DNA from: Ruminococcus flavefaciens 007c
Lineage (GTDB): Bacteria; Bacillota; Clostridia; Oscillospirales; Ruminococcaceae
NCBI RefSeq assembly: GCF_000571935.1
Contig: NZ_ATAX01000028.1
Location: 129,001 to 193,000 of the forward strand
Direction: 5' to 3'
Length of the DNA: 64,000 nt
Position 1 is the stretch's first letter. Each line of letters opens with the position of its first letter. The translations under genes and the position numbers were made by a program. Positions 16,971 to 26,676 of the stretch are shown one piece after another. The notes under the pieces were generated by a model. It ran no database searches. It saw only the letters and a program-made list of their open reading frames with translations, and had not been told where the DNA came from.

Positions 16971-17732
16971 TCAATTCTCCTTCTGCAATTCCTCTTCGCT
17001 GTAGAACACCCTGTTCAGGTACAGCCCGTGAGCCATTGCTGTTCTGCCCGCCTTCAGACGGTCTTTTGCGGCCAGGATAGCAGGTATATCGTCAGGGGCA
17101 ATACGCTTCTCGCTGACGTCCAACAGAGTACCCGCTATTATCCTAATCATATTATACAAAAAACCGTTGCCTTTTACAAGCATTATCACAGAATCTCCAC
17201 TTTTTTCTATTCTGAAGGAATAAATAGTCCTTACAGTCGTGGAAACATTTGTGCAATCGGCACAAAACGAGGAAAAGTCATGAGTCCCCACGAAATACTG
17301 TGCCGCCCTGCGCGCCGCTTCAATGTCGAATTTTCTCCTGTAATGGAGCATAAGATCTGCCGCAAAGGGATTCTTCGACTCGCTGCAGTGTATTTTATAG
17401 ATATACTCCTTGCCCTTGCAGTCAAAACGCGCGTGAAAGTCCTCGGGGGCGTCCTCACAGCTGAGTACTGATATATCATCGGGAAGCTCGCCGTTCACGC
17501 CTCTGCAAAAGCCAAGACAGCCTATACTGCTGCTGGTCTTTACATTTAAGCAGAACATATTTGCATGGACTCCCGTATCCGTCCGTGAGCACCCTGTTAC
17601 TGTCACAGGCTCGTTAAGTACCTTTGACAGTGCCCGTTCAAGCACCTCCTGTACCGTCACAGCGTTGTTCTGCCGCTGAAAGCCGTGGTATGCTGTGCCT
17701 CTATATGCTATTGTCACTTTCAGATTGCGCAT
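16971..17732 (-). CDS. truA: tRNA pseudouridine(38-40) synthase TruA
   Basis: A 253-residue TruA. It converts U38-U40 of the tRNA anticodon stem-loop to pseudouridine. The catalytic Asp52 lies in GCSRTDTGVHA, and the family signature GNGFLYNMIRIIAGTL is present. The length is normal (E. coli 270). In many Firmicutes truA directly follows ecfA1-ecfA2-ecfT. Here a YfhO-like gene is inserted in between, and its end overlaps the truA start by 32 bases, which points to translational coupling. Confidence 0.95.
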   Translation of the reverse strand: MRNLKVTIAYRGTAYHGFQRQNNAVTVQEVLERALSKVLNEPVTVTGCSRTDTGVHANMFCLNVKTSSSIGCLGFCRGVNGELPDDISVLSCEDAPEDFHARFDCKGKEYIYKIHCSESKNPFAADLMLHYRRKFDIEAARRAAQYFVGTHDFSSFCADCTNVSTTVRTIYSFRIEKSGDSVIMLVKGNGFLYNMIRIIAGTLLDVSEKRIAPDDIPAILAAKDRLKAGRTAMAHGLYLNRVFYSEEELQKEN

Positions 17733-20592
17733 TCTCGCCCTCCTTTTTTTCAGGTCTGCTTCCGTCGTAGAGCACTACCTCGGTGTCCTCGACTCTGCCT
17801 ATGTCCTCACCCAGAAGTGATTCTCTCACCTGATCGTATATCTCAGCCCTGTTTGTATAGGGCGAAGGTATCTCATCGCGTATATTATCCACAGCAGGCA
17901 CCGAATGTCTGCGCTGCATTATCCTGCGGCGCTTATCGCAGAACACGGTGAGCAGCACCAGTCCCAGGCTAAGGAAGGTTATGGTCACTCCGAGAGGAAA
18001 GCCCTCGGGAGTATACTTCAGCCTTACACTATGGCTGCCCTTTGGCACTCTTACGCCCGTCATGGACTGTAGGAGCTTGAAGGTCTCTGCCTTTTCGCCG
18101 TCTATATACACCTTCCATCCCTTTTCAAATGGGATTGAAAGGAACATGATTCCGTCCTCGTTTACCTTTATCTCCCCCTTTATGTCTCTGTCAGTAAAAT
18201 CGGTGATATGGAGCTGCTCATCTGCAAGAGCACAGTATGCTCTCTCGAAATTTTCGCGGTTGAGAGCATATACCATCAGCTTGAAGTTGCCTGTCTGGTG
18301 ATCTTTGTTGGAAGTGAGCTTTACAGTGGAGGTCTCGCCTGCCTGACCGTTGCCCATAGGGAAAACTATGGGATAGCTCTCTATGAGCTTGCCAGAATCC
18401 ACTATATCCTCGCCGCATTTTATCTCCACAGTATCGCAGGTGCCGCCTGTACCGTTGGCATAGCCGTAAAGGTAGCTTCCGTCAAGACAGTCGTAGGTGT
18501 AGGTAGCGCTGCCTGTAGGCTGATCCGAGGTGTTCCTGAAGGTATAGTTGCCGTAGCCGTTCTTTGTGACCTCCAGATCGTCATATTCTGCCAGAGCCAC
18601 GGGCTGAGGCACGAACATCTTATCCTCGATGCCTGTTGCCCTGCGAATGAGAGCGTTCTGGTACTCAAAGGGATTGGCTGCGCCGTTGTCCTCCATTCTG
18701 AGGATATTCTCGCTTACCATGAAGCCCAGTGAAAGGGGGTAACGATTCTTATAGCAGTGAGACTCTCCTGCCTTGTCATTCTCCTCCAGCACCCACGCCT
18801 CGGAATTTAGAGTGCTGCCCTTCTTTATTATGTATTTTATTCCCAGAAGTGAATTCACAACGGGAGTAGATGTCCTGTAATAGTATCTGTTTCCTGCCTC
18901 GGAAGCATATAGGCCAAGGCGCTTGAACAGAGTCGTCACCGACACATTTGCAGCCGACGAGAACTGTGATACTCCGTAATAGCCGTAGAGCGAGCTGTCA
19001 TTGAGAGTATAGGTGTTGGTCATCTCGGTGCGGTAAAACAGCGACTTTTCCGTCTTTTTCGTAACGTCCAGAAGCTCGCGCACCTCGCCGTAGCTGGCAG
19101 GATAATCATAATATCCCGTAGTATCGACAGTTTTCACGCCCAGCTGAGCGTTGCTTATGAATTCGCTGAATACTGCCGCAGAAAGAGCGATTATCAGCAT
19201 AACACTGCGCTTTTCCCTGGTTTTGAAGGGGAATACCTTCGCAGCAAGGAATATGAGCCAGAATGCACCAGTGATTATTGCCGAGCTTCTTATAGCGCCC
19301 TCGAATCTGAACTCCTCTCCCTTGACCATCTTGTTCAGGACAAATACCGTCACGGGAGCTATTATCATCAGCACCAGCTGATATATCCTTATTCCCCTGG
19401 ACAGTATTATATCAAAGGCCCTGAAGGCCGCCGCTGCCAGCACAAAGCTGAATATAAAGGCGAAGCGGTAGGGTATCTGATTTGTGAAGTGAAAGCCGTG
19501 CCATATGAAGTTGAGTATGTTCATATTGCAGCTGACGGTAATGATACCGAGCATTATCAGCACTGAGATCTTCTCCCTTATCTTTATGCCAAAGGAGAAC
19601 AGGAACACTCCGAACAGCATAACAGCCAGCATACCGCAGGCAAAGTTCGGCAGGCCGTCGACCTTTGCGGGAGCGTTATAGGACAGGAGATTTGCGAAGA
19701 TCTTCCTCCAGTCCTCGTAGAAGGTCATAGTCTTCGGCATGGTGTTGTTTGCGCTGTATGTGAGCTGAAGGCCGAAATACGCAGGCAGCAGCATGAATGC
19801 TGCCAGACCGCCGCCCAACAGAGACGAGCGTATCATTATCAGAAGCTTCCTGAACCAGTCCTTTATGCCCTTGCACTCGATAATGCCTGCTGACGCGAAC
19901 ATTATCACCGAGAAAATGCAGGTGAAGTAGCCCACATAGTAATTGGCTGCAAGTGAAAGAGCCAGCCCAAAGGTGAATACCTTCCATCTGCCCTCTCTGC
20001 ATATCATAACTATACCGGTCATGACCAGCGGGAAAAGCGCTACGGTATCGAACCACATAACGTTCCAGTAATAGCCCAGTGTATAGCTGCAAAGAGCGTA
20101 CATCACCGAAAACATACATATGGAGAAGTCCCTGCGCCTGAAGGTATACCTCAGGAAGGTGCTGAAAAAGGCACCTGCGAAGCCTATCTTCGCACAAAGT
20201 ATGAAGGTCAGGGCATCACGCTCGTGACCGTCGCTGAAAAATGCCGAAAGCCAGTTCAGCGGACTTGCCGCATAATAGGAGATCATTGACAGGAAATTTG
20301 TGCCCATGCCGTTCTCCCAGGAATACAGGAAGGAACCGCCGTTCATGAGCTTTTCGCGCACTACCCTGAAAAACGGGTAGTACTGATGCCAGAGATCGAC
20401 TACAAGTATCTGCCTGTCGCCGAAGGGGTGTACACCGTACACACCGAAGGCGTAAAGCATTATCAGAAATGGGATAAGGAATGAAAGCAGAAAGAAAAGC
20501 ACGCCCTTTTCAAACAATATCCCGTAAAATTTACCTTTTCTGAACCGTTCCATTTTTGTATGGACAACAGCTCGTTTTTCCTCTTTGTTCAT
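17701..20592 (-). CDS. YfhO family large membrane protein (GT-C-like)
   Basis: A 963-residue protein with about a dozen membrane helices in the first 460 residues. A large extracellular beta-rich region follows, with a final helix near residue 880 and a charged cytoplasmic tail. The opening MLYAFGVYGVHPFGDRQILVVDLWHQYYPFF, with the acidic D-x-W-x-Q-Y-Y-P motif, is the hallmark of the YfhO family. B. subtilis YfhO is needed for glycosylation of lipoteichoic acid, and the fold belongs to GT-C glycosyltransferases that use undecaprenyl-phosphate sugars. The acceptor here is unknown. It is inserted between ecfT and truA. Confidence 0.85.
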   Translation of the reverse strand: MNKEEKRAVVHTKMERFRKGKFYGILFEKGVLFFLLSFLIPFLIMLYAFGVYGVHPFGDRQILVVDLWHQYYPFFRVVREKLMNGGSFLYSWENGMGTNFLSMISYYAASPLNWLSAFFSDGHERDALTFILCAKIGFAGAFFSTFLRYTFRRRDFSICMFSVMYALCSYTLGYYWNVMWFDTVALFPLVMTGIVMICREGRWKVFTFGLALSLAANYYVGYFTCIFSVIMFASAGIIECKGIKDWFRKLLIMIRSSLLGGGLAAFMLLPAYFGLQLTYSANNTMPKTMTFYEDWRKIFANLLSYNAPAKVDGLPNFACGMLAVMLFGVFLFSFGIKIREKISVLIMLGIITVSCNMNILNFIWHGFHFTNQIPYRFAFIFSFVLAAAAFRAFDIILSRGIRIYQLVLMIIAPVTVFVLNKMVKGEEFRFEGAIRSSAIITGAFWLIFLAAKVFPFKTREKRSVMLIIALSAAVFSEFISNAQLGVKTVDTTGYYDYPASYGEVRELLDVTKKTEKSLFYRTEMTNTYTLNDSSLYGYYGVSQFSSAANVSVTTLFKRLGLYASEAGNRYYYRTSTPVVNSLLGIKYIIKKGSTLNSEAWVLEENDKAGESHCYKNRYPLSLGFMVSENILRMEDNGAANPFEYQNALIRRATGIEDKMFVPQPVALAEYDDLEVTKNGYGNYTFRNTSDQPTGSATYTYDCLDGSYLYGYANGTGGTCDTVEIKCGEDIVDSGKLIESYPIVFPMGNGQAGETSTVKLTSNKDHQTGNFKLMVYALNRENFERAYCALADEQLHITDFTDRDIKGEIKVNEDGIMFLSIPFEKGWKVYIDGEKAETFKLLQSMTGVRVPKGSHSVRLKYTPEGFPLGVTITFLSLGLVLLTVFCDKRRRIMQRRHSVPAVDNIRDEIPSPYTNRAEIYDQVRESLLGEDIGRVEDTEVVLYDGSRPEKKEGENAQSESDNSI

Positions 20593-20615
20593 TGTTACCC
20601 TCTCTTGTGTTCTAC

Positions 20616-21419
20616 TCAGAACAGTTTCCCCAGTACGATCACCGCCGCAAGGAAAAGTACCGTTACCGCCAGCGCGATATAATCGCGGGGAGCGGATCTA
20701 AGCTGTCTGAGTCTTGTTCTGCCCTCTCCGCCGTGATAGCAGCGGCATTCCATAGCAGTCGCCAGCTCATCTGCACGTCTGAATGCGGATATGAACAGCG
20801 GAACCAGTATGGAAACGAGGTTTTTGGCTCTCACTGCGAAGCTGCCTGTATCTATTTCAGCTCCGCGGGCTTTCTGAGCGGACATTATCTTATCTGTTTC
20901 TTCAATAAGAGTCGGTATGAAGCGCAATGCGATAGACATCATCATAGCCAGCTCATGTACCGGGAATTTTATCTTTCTCAGCGGCGAGAGCAGCCGCTCT
21001 ATTGCGTCCGTCAGTGTAATCGGTGAAGTTGTGTAGGTCAGCAGAGATGTTCCCATGATGAGGAGAACTATCCTTATGACCATGAATGCGCTGGTAGTCA
21101 GTCCTTCATCTGTGATCTTGATGAATTTCCATTCAAAGAGCACGTCGCCCCTGCTCATAAAGAGCAGATTTATCAGTGAAGTTATGATAAGGAATATGAA
21201 AAGCGGCTTCACGCTCTTGAAAAACATCTTCAGCGGTATCCTCGAGAGCAGTATTGCTCCGAAGGTAAACACTGCTCCTACGGCAAGACAAAGGAAATTG
21301 TCTCCCGTAAAAAGCATTACAATATAGATTATCGTTATGATTATCTTAAATCTGGGGTCCAGTCTGTGTATCACACTGTTTCCCGGGAAGTACTGTCCGA
21401 TAGTTATATCTCTCAGCAA
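20616..21419 (-). CDS. ecfT: ECF transporter transmembrane subunit EcfT
   Basis: A 267-residue membrane subunit of energy-coupling factor transporters. It links the two ATPases to substrate-binding S subunits for vitamins or metals. The characteristic coupling motif AQKARGAEID and the following RADELATAMECRCY near the C-terminus are present, as is NSVIHRLDPRFKI at the N-terminus. The start is a TTG at 21419, one base after the ecfA2 stop, with GGAGG nine bases upstream inside ecfA2. The S subunits are encoded outside the window. Confidence 0.92.
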   Translation of the reverse strand: MLRDITIGQYFPGNSVIHRLDPRFKIIITIIYIVMLFTGDNFLCLAVGAVFTFGAILLSRIPLKMFFKSVKPLFIFLIITSLINLLFMSRGDVLFEWKFIKITDEGLTTSAFMVIRIVLLIMGTSLLTYTTSPITLTDAIERLLSPLRKIKFPVHELAMMMSIALRFIPTLIEETDKIMSAQKARGAEIDTGSFAVRAKNLVSILVPLFISAFRRADELATAMECRCYHGGEGRTRLRQLRSAPRDYIALAVTVLFLAAVIVLGKLF

Positions 21420-21420
21420 T

Positions 21421-22284
21421 TCAGCGTACCTCCCTTTCCTTCAGCTGACGGAGCAGCAGGTCACGGGCATAGCCCACGGTATAGACCTCCTTGCCGAAGT
21501 CCAGTCCCCTGCGCTTCAGCTCTCCGAAGACTCTGGTTATCTGAGGTACATCAAGACCTATCCGAGAGATCTCGTCTGCTCTTGCGAACACCTTTACCGT
21601 TTCATCGCAGCAGAAGAGCTTTGCTTTGCTCATAACAAGTATCCTGTCCGCAAAGGTAGCTATATCCTCCATACTATGTGAAACTATGAGTATGGTATTC
21701 TTTGTTCGCTCATGGTAGCTCTTGATATGATCGAGTATCTTGTCTCTTCCCGCCGGATCGAGGCCTGCGGTAGGCTCGTCAAGGATAAGCACCCTGGGCT
21801 CCATAGCCATTACGCCCGCGATAGCCACGCGGCGCTTCTGACCGCCGGAGAGCTCAAAGGGCGAACGCTCCAGCAGCTCCTCGGAAAGTCCTATATCATG
21901 GGCTGTCTCGTACACGCGGCGCTTTATCTCCGCCTCGTCGAGTCCCATATTCTTCGGACCGAAGGCGATGTCCTTGTATACGGTCTCCTCGAATATCTGG
22001 TACTCGGGATACTGGAAGACCAGTCCCACCTTGAAGCGGACGTCACGTATCTTGTCCTTATCTGCCCATATATCCTTGCCGTCGAGGAGGACCTTGCCCG
22101 ACGTAGGCTTCAGAAGCCCGTTGAAATGCTGTATCAGCGTAGATTTGCCCGAGCCTGTATGGCCCATTACGCCTATCATTTCGCCCTCTTCTATTTTAAG
22201 GCTCACATGATCCACAGCGGTCTTTTCAAAGGGAGTACCCACGCTGTAGGTGTATGTGAGCTCCTGTGTTTCAAGGATAGCCAA
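21421..22284 (-). CDS. ecfA2: ECF transporter ATPase EcfA2
   Basis: A 287-residue ABC ATPase. Walker A is GHTGSGKST, the signature ELSGGQKRRVAIAG, and Walker B VLILDEPTAGLDPAGR. The start is TTG 22284, with AAGGAG seven bases upstream. It lies between ecfA1 and ecfT and forms the ECF module with them. EcfA2 is told from EcfA1 by gene order and by the NTILIVSHSMEDIA region. Confidence 0.92.
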   Translation of the reverse strand: MAILETQELTYTYSVGTPFEKTAVDHVSLKIEEGEMIGVMGHTGSGKSTLIQHFNGLLKPTSGKVLLDGKDIWADKDKIRDVRFKVGLVFQYPEYQIFEETVYKDIAFGPKNMGLDEAEIKRRVYETAHDIGLSEELLERSPFELSGGQKRRVAIAGVMAMEPRVLILDEPTAGLDPAGRDKILDHIKSYHERTKNTILIVSHSMEDIATFADRILVMSKAKLFCCDETVKVFARADEISRIGLDVPQITRVFGELKRRGLDFGKEVYTVGYARDLLLRQLKEREVR

Positions 22285-22309
22285 TTCTATTCTCCTTTTC
22301 TTCCTGTTC

Positions 22310-23161
22310 TCAGCTGTTGAACAGCTTTTCTATAGCCGCAGCACACTCCTCCTCCGAGATTATCTCGGGGGATATGTCACAGCCTGCCTTCAGCAGCTCC
22401 CACGCCAGCTCGGTGACCTGCGGCACATCGAGGCCTATGGCCTTGAGCTTATCCACCTGAGAGAACACCTTCGCAGGCACGTTATCGAGAACTACCATTC
22501 CCTTGTCCATTACCACAACGCGGTCGCAGTCCGCAGCCTCGTCCATATAATGGGTGATGAGAACGATGGTTATGCCCTTTTCACGGTTCATGCGGTGTAT
22601 AGTAGCCAGAACTTCCTTACGTCCCTGAGGATCCAGCATGGCAGTGGGCTCGTCAAGGATTATGCACTTGGGCTCCATAGCGATTATGCCGGCGATAGCT
22701 ACTCTCTGCTTCTGTCCGCCAGAGAGCTGACTGGGCGAGTGGAGCCTGTAATCGTACATTCCCACAGCTTTGAGGCTGTCGTCCACACGTCTGCGCATCT
22801 CCTCATAGGGGACGCCGAGGTTTTCAAGGGCAAAGGCCACATCTTCCTCAACTACCGAAGAAACGATCTGATTATCGGGGTTCTGGAACACCATTCCAGC
22901 TCTCTGACGAAGGTCGAAGAGCTTTTCGTTATCCTTTGTGTCTATGCCGTCTACTATGACTGTGCCCTCTGTGGGGAGCAGTATAGCGTTCAGATGCTTT
23001 GCAAGGGTGGATTTTCCGCAGCCGTTGTGACCAAGCACTGCCACGAACTCGCCCTGTTTTATGTCAAGGTCTATGCCCTTGAGTACTTCCACAGGCTTTT
23101 TTTCCGCGTCGTCGGACTCATAGGAGAAATGCAGCCCTTTTATTTCGATTATATTTTCCAT
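22310..23161 (-). CDS. ecfA1: ECF transporter ATPase EcfA1
   Basis: A 283-residue ABC ATPase. Walker A is GHNGCGKST, the signature [14 protein letters not shown], and Walker [17 protein letters not shown]. It is the first ATPase of the ecfA1-ecfA2-ecfT unit that energises uptake by several S subunits. The gene follows a lipoprotein gene by 15 bases on the same strand, so they may share a transcript. Confidence 0.92.
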   Translation of the reverse strand: MENIIEIKGLHFSYESDDAEKKPVEVLKGIDLDIKQGEFVAVLGHNGCGKSTLAKHLNAILLPTEGTVIVDGIDTKDNEKLFDLRQRAGMVFQNPDNQIVSSVVEEDVAFALENLGVPYEEMRRRVDDSLKAVGMYDYRLHSPSQLSGGQKQRVAIAGIIAMEPKCIILDEPTAMLDPQGRKEVLATIHRMNREKGITIVLITHYMDEAADCDRVVVMDKGMVVLDNVPAKVFSQVDKLKAIGLDVPQVTELAWELLKAGCDISPEIISEEECAAAIEKLFNS

Positions 23162-23176
23162 ATTTATCCCTGTTCT

Positions 23177-23983
23177 TTAACTAATAGATATGGTCGAGCA
23201 CATCTTAAGTGCATCTTCAAGTGTATCACCTATAACTTCAACGCTATAGGATTCTTTGCTGTTAACAAACAGCTCTGCACTGAAGCACCAGAAACCATCG
23301 CTGCCGTTTTCTGCCTTCTTGATATAGACTTCATGTCCGTTGATCTGCTTATAAAATACTTCCGAACTATCCGAAAGAAATATCTCTTTTGCAAGCATAG
23401 CCTGCTCAAAGCTTTCGGCGTTCTGATCGGTACGCATTTCACTTGTCAGCGAAAGAACTGCCTTATACATTGAAAGAGGAGTTCCGTCATAATCGATACC
23501 AAGCTCCTTAAAAGCGTTTGCAACGACTTCCTCTGTTATCTCGGGATAAGTATAGTTTTTGATCAATCCGTTGTCGAATTTCATTTTCTCAACTATATAA
23601 GCCGTTTCAAAACTGTCTTTCTTGCCGTATGTCTTCTTTATGTAGTGCGCAGCATTTTCTTCCTCCTCAAATTTCGGCGGGATACGCATACTTACGCTCT
23701 CATAGGATATCTCTTTCCAGTCATCGGGAATATCGCCGCACTCTGGAAAAGGCTGCACGGTTATATCAACGCCCTCCTCGGCTTTCCCTTTCATGTATTT
23801 TCTGTTTTCTTCCGCTTCCGCATCTACGGTCACTTCTTCGGCAGTTTCATCTGTTGAAACCGTTTCGGAAGCCGTAGTATTCCCGGCAACAGAAGCGTTT
23901 TCTTCTTTTTTACTGCTGCATGACACGGCAGTAAATGCCATCGCTGAAACTGCTGCCGCGACAGCTATAAATGTTTTTTTCAT
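23177..23983 (-). CDS. Hypothetical lipoprotein
   Basis: A 268-residue predicted lipoprotein. The signal MKKTFIAVAAAVSAMAFTAVSC ends in lipobox AVS-Cys22. A Ser/Thr/Glu-rich linker follows (to about 70), then one globular domain of about 190 residues with a start like WKEISYESVSMRIPPKF. This resembles small surface lipoproteins of Clostridia that carry a PsbP- or DUF-like alpha/beta domain. I do not recognise a specific family. It lies just upstream of ecfA1 but has no feature of an ECF S subunit. Confidence 0.65.
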   Translation of the reverse strand: MKKTFIAVAAAVSAMAFTAVSCSSKKEENASVAGNTTASETVSTDETAEEVTVDAEAEENRKYMKGKAEEGVDITVQPFPECGDIPDDWKEISYESVSMRIPPKFEEEENAAHYIKKTYGKKDSFETAYIVEKMKFDNGLIKNYTYPEITEEVVANAFKELGIDYDGTPLSMYKAVLSLTSEMRTDQNAESFEQAMLAKEIFLSDSSEVFYKQINGHEVYIKKAENGSDGFWCFSAELFVNSKESYSVEVIGDTLEDALKMCSTISIS

Positions 23984-23995
23984 TTTATTCTCCTG

Positions 23996-24193
23996 TTATT
24001 TGCTTAATGATTCTATTTCAGCAGGAGTCGAGATCACAGGCTTGCCGTCCTTGTCCACAAGCACGGTAAGTCCGCCCGAATAGCCTTCCTTGCGATAAAA
24101 GTAGTTAACTCCTGTCACTGAATCCACCCATATCTCCGATTCAACCAGTTTGCCCTGTGAGTATATCTTGATAAATCTTTCATTTTTTGCCAT
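23996..24193 (-). CDS. DUF6440 family small protein
   Basis: A 65-residue protein. The sequence ERFIKIYSQGKLVESEIWVDSVTGVNYFYRKEGYSGGLTVLVD is a compact beta-rich unit that I recognise as the DUF6440 type, with the conserved D-x-x-T-G-V-x-Y segment. The function is unknown. AAAGGAG lies ten bases before the ATG. It is the first gene of the leftward group that continues with the lipoprotein and ecfA1, after an intergenic region of about 150 bases. Confidence 0.65.
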   Translation of the reverse strand: MAKNERFIKIYSQGKLVESEIWVDSVTGVNYFYRKEGYSGGLTVLVDKDGKPVISTPAEIESLSK

Positions 24194-24304
24194 GGTTATT
24201 AAACTCCTTTGTTTTTCTGTAATGTGTAGTCTGATGTCTGATAAATATATTTTTACATTTATAGCAAGCCTTGCAGCAGCTCGGCTTATGGCTGTATATC
24301 GTTA

Positions 24305-24330
24305 ACGGAAGCGGAGATGCCGCTTCCGCA
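24305..24330 (-). terminator. Hairpin after the methyltransferase gene
   Basis: ACGGAAGCGG and CCGCTTCCG pair around AGATG, about 13 bases after the stop of the methyltransferase gene. The T-run is weak, so efficiency is uncertain. Confidence 0.45.
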
Positions 24331-24342
24331 GGGCTGAAAGCG

Positions 24343-25209
24343 TTACTCAGCCTGCCATATGGCAGTTGAGCCGCACGGGAGCGTCATTCCCGTGGACTTT
24401 ACAGGAAGTCCTATCTCATCGAAGCTTACGCTTCCGCCGAATTTTTCCGTCAGCACACTTCCGAGGATATAGCCCATTACGGAGGGCGAAAGTCCTGTAG
24501 TATAGCTGTTTATAAGGAAAAACAGCGGATCGTCGGAGAGAACTCCCGAACAGAGCTTTACCAGGTCGTATACGCAGTTTTCCAGCTTCCAGACCTCGCC
24601 GCCGGGGCCTCTTCCGTAGCTGGGAGGATCCATTATTACCGCGTCATACTTGCGTCCGCGGCGTATCTCGCGGGCTATGAACTTCTCACAGTCGTCCACT
24701 ATCCAGCGTATGGGCTTTTCGGTAAGCCCCGAAGCAGCCGCATTGTCTCTTGCCCACTGTACCATGCCCTTTGAGGCGTCAACGTGGCATACGGAAGCTC
24801 CCGCAGCCGCACAGGCAAGAGTTGCTCCGCCTGTATAGGCAAAGAGGTTCAGCACGTTTATCTCGCGTCCTGCACTGCGTATCTTATCTGCCATAAAGTC
24901 CCAGTTCACGGCCTGCTCGGGGAAAAGCCCCGTATGCTTGAAGCCTGTGGGACGTATATTGAAGGTAAGCTCTCTGTAGCTTATGTTCCACGACTCGGGG
25001 AGCCTTTTTCGGAACTCCCATTTGCCGCCTCCCTGGTTGGAGCGGTGATAATGACCGTCCGCATTCTTCCACAGGGGATCGGTGCGTTCTGTCTTCCATA
25101 TGATCTGGGGATCGGGACGAACAAGGCTTACTCCGCCCCATGTTTCCAGCTTTTCACCGTCGGATGTATCCAGTATCTTATAATCATTCCAGTTATCTGC
25201 TGTTCTCAA
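24343..25209 (-). CDS. Class I SAM-dependent methyltransferase (RlmI/RlmK-like catalytic domain)
   Basis: A 288-residue protein with a Rossmann methyltransferase domain. Motif I is VLNLFAYTGGATLACAAAGA, motif II CHVDASKG, motif III DDCEKF and motif IV MDPPSYGRG. The DPPSYGRG motif and the preceding DASKGMVQWARDNAAASGL match the 23S rRNA m5C/m7G methyltransferase group (RlmI, the RlmL C-terminal domain). Unlike RlmI there is no PUA domain, so the substrate is uncertain. The start is TTG 25209, with AAGGAG eight bases upstream. It follows glmM by 35 bases on the same strand. Confidence 0.8.
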   Translation of the reverse strand: MRTADNWNDYKILDTSDGEKLETWGGVSLVRPDPQIIWKTERTDPLWKNADGHYHRSNQGGGKWEFRKRLPESWNISYRELTFNIRPTGFKHTGLFPEQAVNWDFMADKIRSAGREINVLNLFAYTGGATLACAAAGASVCHVDASKGMVQWARDNAAASGLTEKPIRWIVDDCEKFIAREIRRGRKYDAVIMDPPSYGRGPGGEVWKLENCVYDLVKLCSGVLSDDPLFFLINSYTTGLSPSVMGYILGSVLTEKFGGSVSFDEIGLPVKSTGMTLPCGSTAIWQAE

Positions 25210-25244
25210 ATTCTATGCTCCTTACGATCAGCGTGCGTCACGGT

Positions 25245-26606
25245 TCAGCCTCTGAACGCACATATATCCTTGATATGCTGTGCTATATCCACAGCCATGT
25301 CGTTTATCCTTCCGAAATCTCCGCCCTCAACGAGTATGCGGACTATTGGCTCTTTTCCGCTTTCGCGGACGAGCACTCTGCCTTCCTCACCCAGCTCTGC
25401 GGAATACTTCTCGATAAGGTCGGTTATGTCCTTTTCATTCTTCCAGAGCTCCTTATAGTGGGGATGTATCTTCACATTAAGCTTTACCTGCGGATAGCTG
25501 GGCATATCCCCTGCCAGACTGCTGAGCTTGAGGCCGCTGTTCTTCATTATCTCAAGGAGACGCGCCCCTGTAAGCTGGCCGTCACCTGTGACCGCATCAT
25601 CAAGGAAGATGATATGGCCGTCAGGCTCGCCGCCTAGCTTGAAGCCTCCCTCGAGCATACGTTCAAGGACGTATCTCGTGCCTGCCCCCGAGCTGACCAG
25701 CTTTATTCCCTTGTCTGCCGCATATCTCCTCAGTCCCAGAGTACTCTTTGAGGTCACCACCACGGTATCGTCACCGAGGCTGCCCTGTTCCTTCATCACT
25801 CCCGCGAACACCGCAAGGAGCCTGTCTCCGTCCACCATGCAGCCCTGCTCGTCAACAGCGATACAGCGGTCTGCGTCACCGTCGAAGGCAAGTCCGCAGC
25901 AGAAGTCATTTTCCGCAACGAACTCCATAAGTCTGTGAACGTGGGTGCTTCCGCACTCTTTGTTTATGTTTTTACCGTCGGGCTCGTCTGCGATTATCTC
26001 CGCCTCCGCTCCAAGGGAGGTAAAGAGCTTTTTCGCAGTATAGGCCGCGCAGCCGTTGGCACAGTCGAGAACTACCCTCATGCCGCTGAGATCAGTATTT
26101 ATCAGTGACCTGATATGCTCTGTATATTCACCGACAGCATTTTCTCCGTGGATTATCCTTCCCACTTCCTCATGTGACTTCAGCTTCATCTCCTCGGGAG
26201 CCTTCAGCACCAGGCGCTCTATCTCCTCCTCGGCGTCCTCCATGAGGTTATGACCCTTGGCGGTAAAGAGCTTCAGTCCGTTATATTCCGCACTGTTATG
26301 GCTTCCCGAGATCATTATCCCGCCGTCGGCGCCGTGAGCGCCGATAAGGTATGTGACCGCAGGGGTAGGGACTACTCCCAGCAGCTCAGCGTCAGCGCCT
26401 ACGGAACATATTCCCGCGCAGACCGCTGCTTCCAGCGCGTCCGAGGAAAGCCTCGTATCCTTGCCTATGAGTATCTTGGTCTTTCCGCCCTCCTTCTTGT
26501 TGGCAAGAACAAGAGCGGCAGCTCTGCCTGTCTGCATGGCAAGCTCACAGGTCAGATCCGTGACCGCGATGCCTCTCGGCCCGTCAGTACCGAATAATTT
26601 TGCCAT
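25245..26606 (-). CDS. glmM: Phosphoglucosamine mutase GlmM
   Basis: A 453-residue alpha-D-phosphohexomutase. It converts glucosamine-6-phosphate to glucosamine-1-phosphate for UDP-GlcNAc and peptidoglycan. The N-terminus MAKLFGTDGPRGIAV, the phosphoserine loop GIMISGSHNSAEYNGLK and the metal loop FDGDADRCI are seen. The family usually has TASHNP in the serine loop; here it is SGSHNS, so the loop is divergent but the Ser-His-Asn core is kept. AAGGAG is seven bases before the ATG. Confidence 0.88.
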   Translation of the reverse strand: MAKLFGTDGPRGIAVTDLTCELAMQTGRAAALVLANKKEGGKTKILIGKDTRLSSDALEAAVCAGICSVGADAELLGVVPTPAVTYLIGAHGADGGIMISGSHNSAEYNGLKLFTAKGHNLMEDAEEEIERLVLKAPEEMKLKSHEEVGRIIHGENAVGEYTEHIRSLINTDLSGMRVVLDCANGCAAYTAKKLFTSLGAEAEIIADEPDGKNINKECGSTHVHRLMEFVAENDFCCGLAFDGDADRCIAVDEQGCMVDGDRLLAVFAGVMKEQGSLGDDTVVVTSKSTLGLRRYAADKGIKLVSSGAGTRYVLERMLEGGFKLGGEPDGHIIFLDDAVTGDGQLTGARLLEIMKNSGLKLSSLAGDMPSYPQVKLNVKIHPHYKELWKNEKDITDLIEKYSAELGEEGRVLVRESGKEPIVRILVEGGDFGRINDMAVDIAQHIKDICAFRG

Positions 26607-26676
26607 TGAAAATCTCCTTGGGTTTAGTATGGGATAGGGAACCGTATCTGTCCTGCCTTTTTCCTGTCAACGGCTC

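Noticed and set aside
22250..23473. Open frame of 407 codons on the plus strand
   Set aside because: It is antisense to ecfA1 and the lipoprotein gene and has no promoter or ribosome site.
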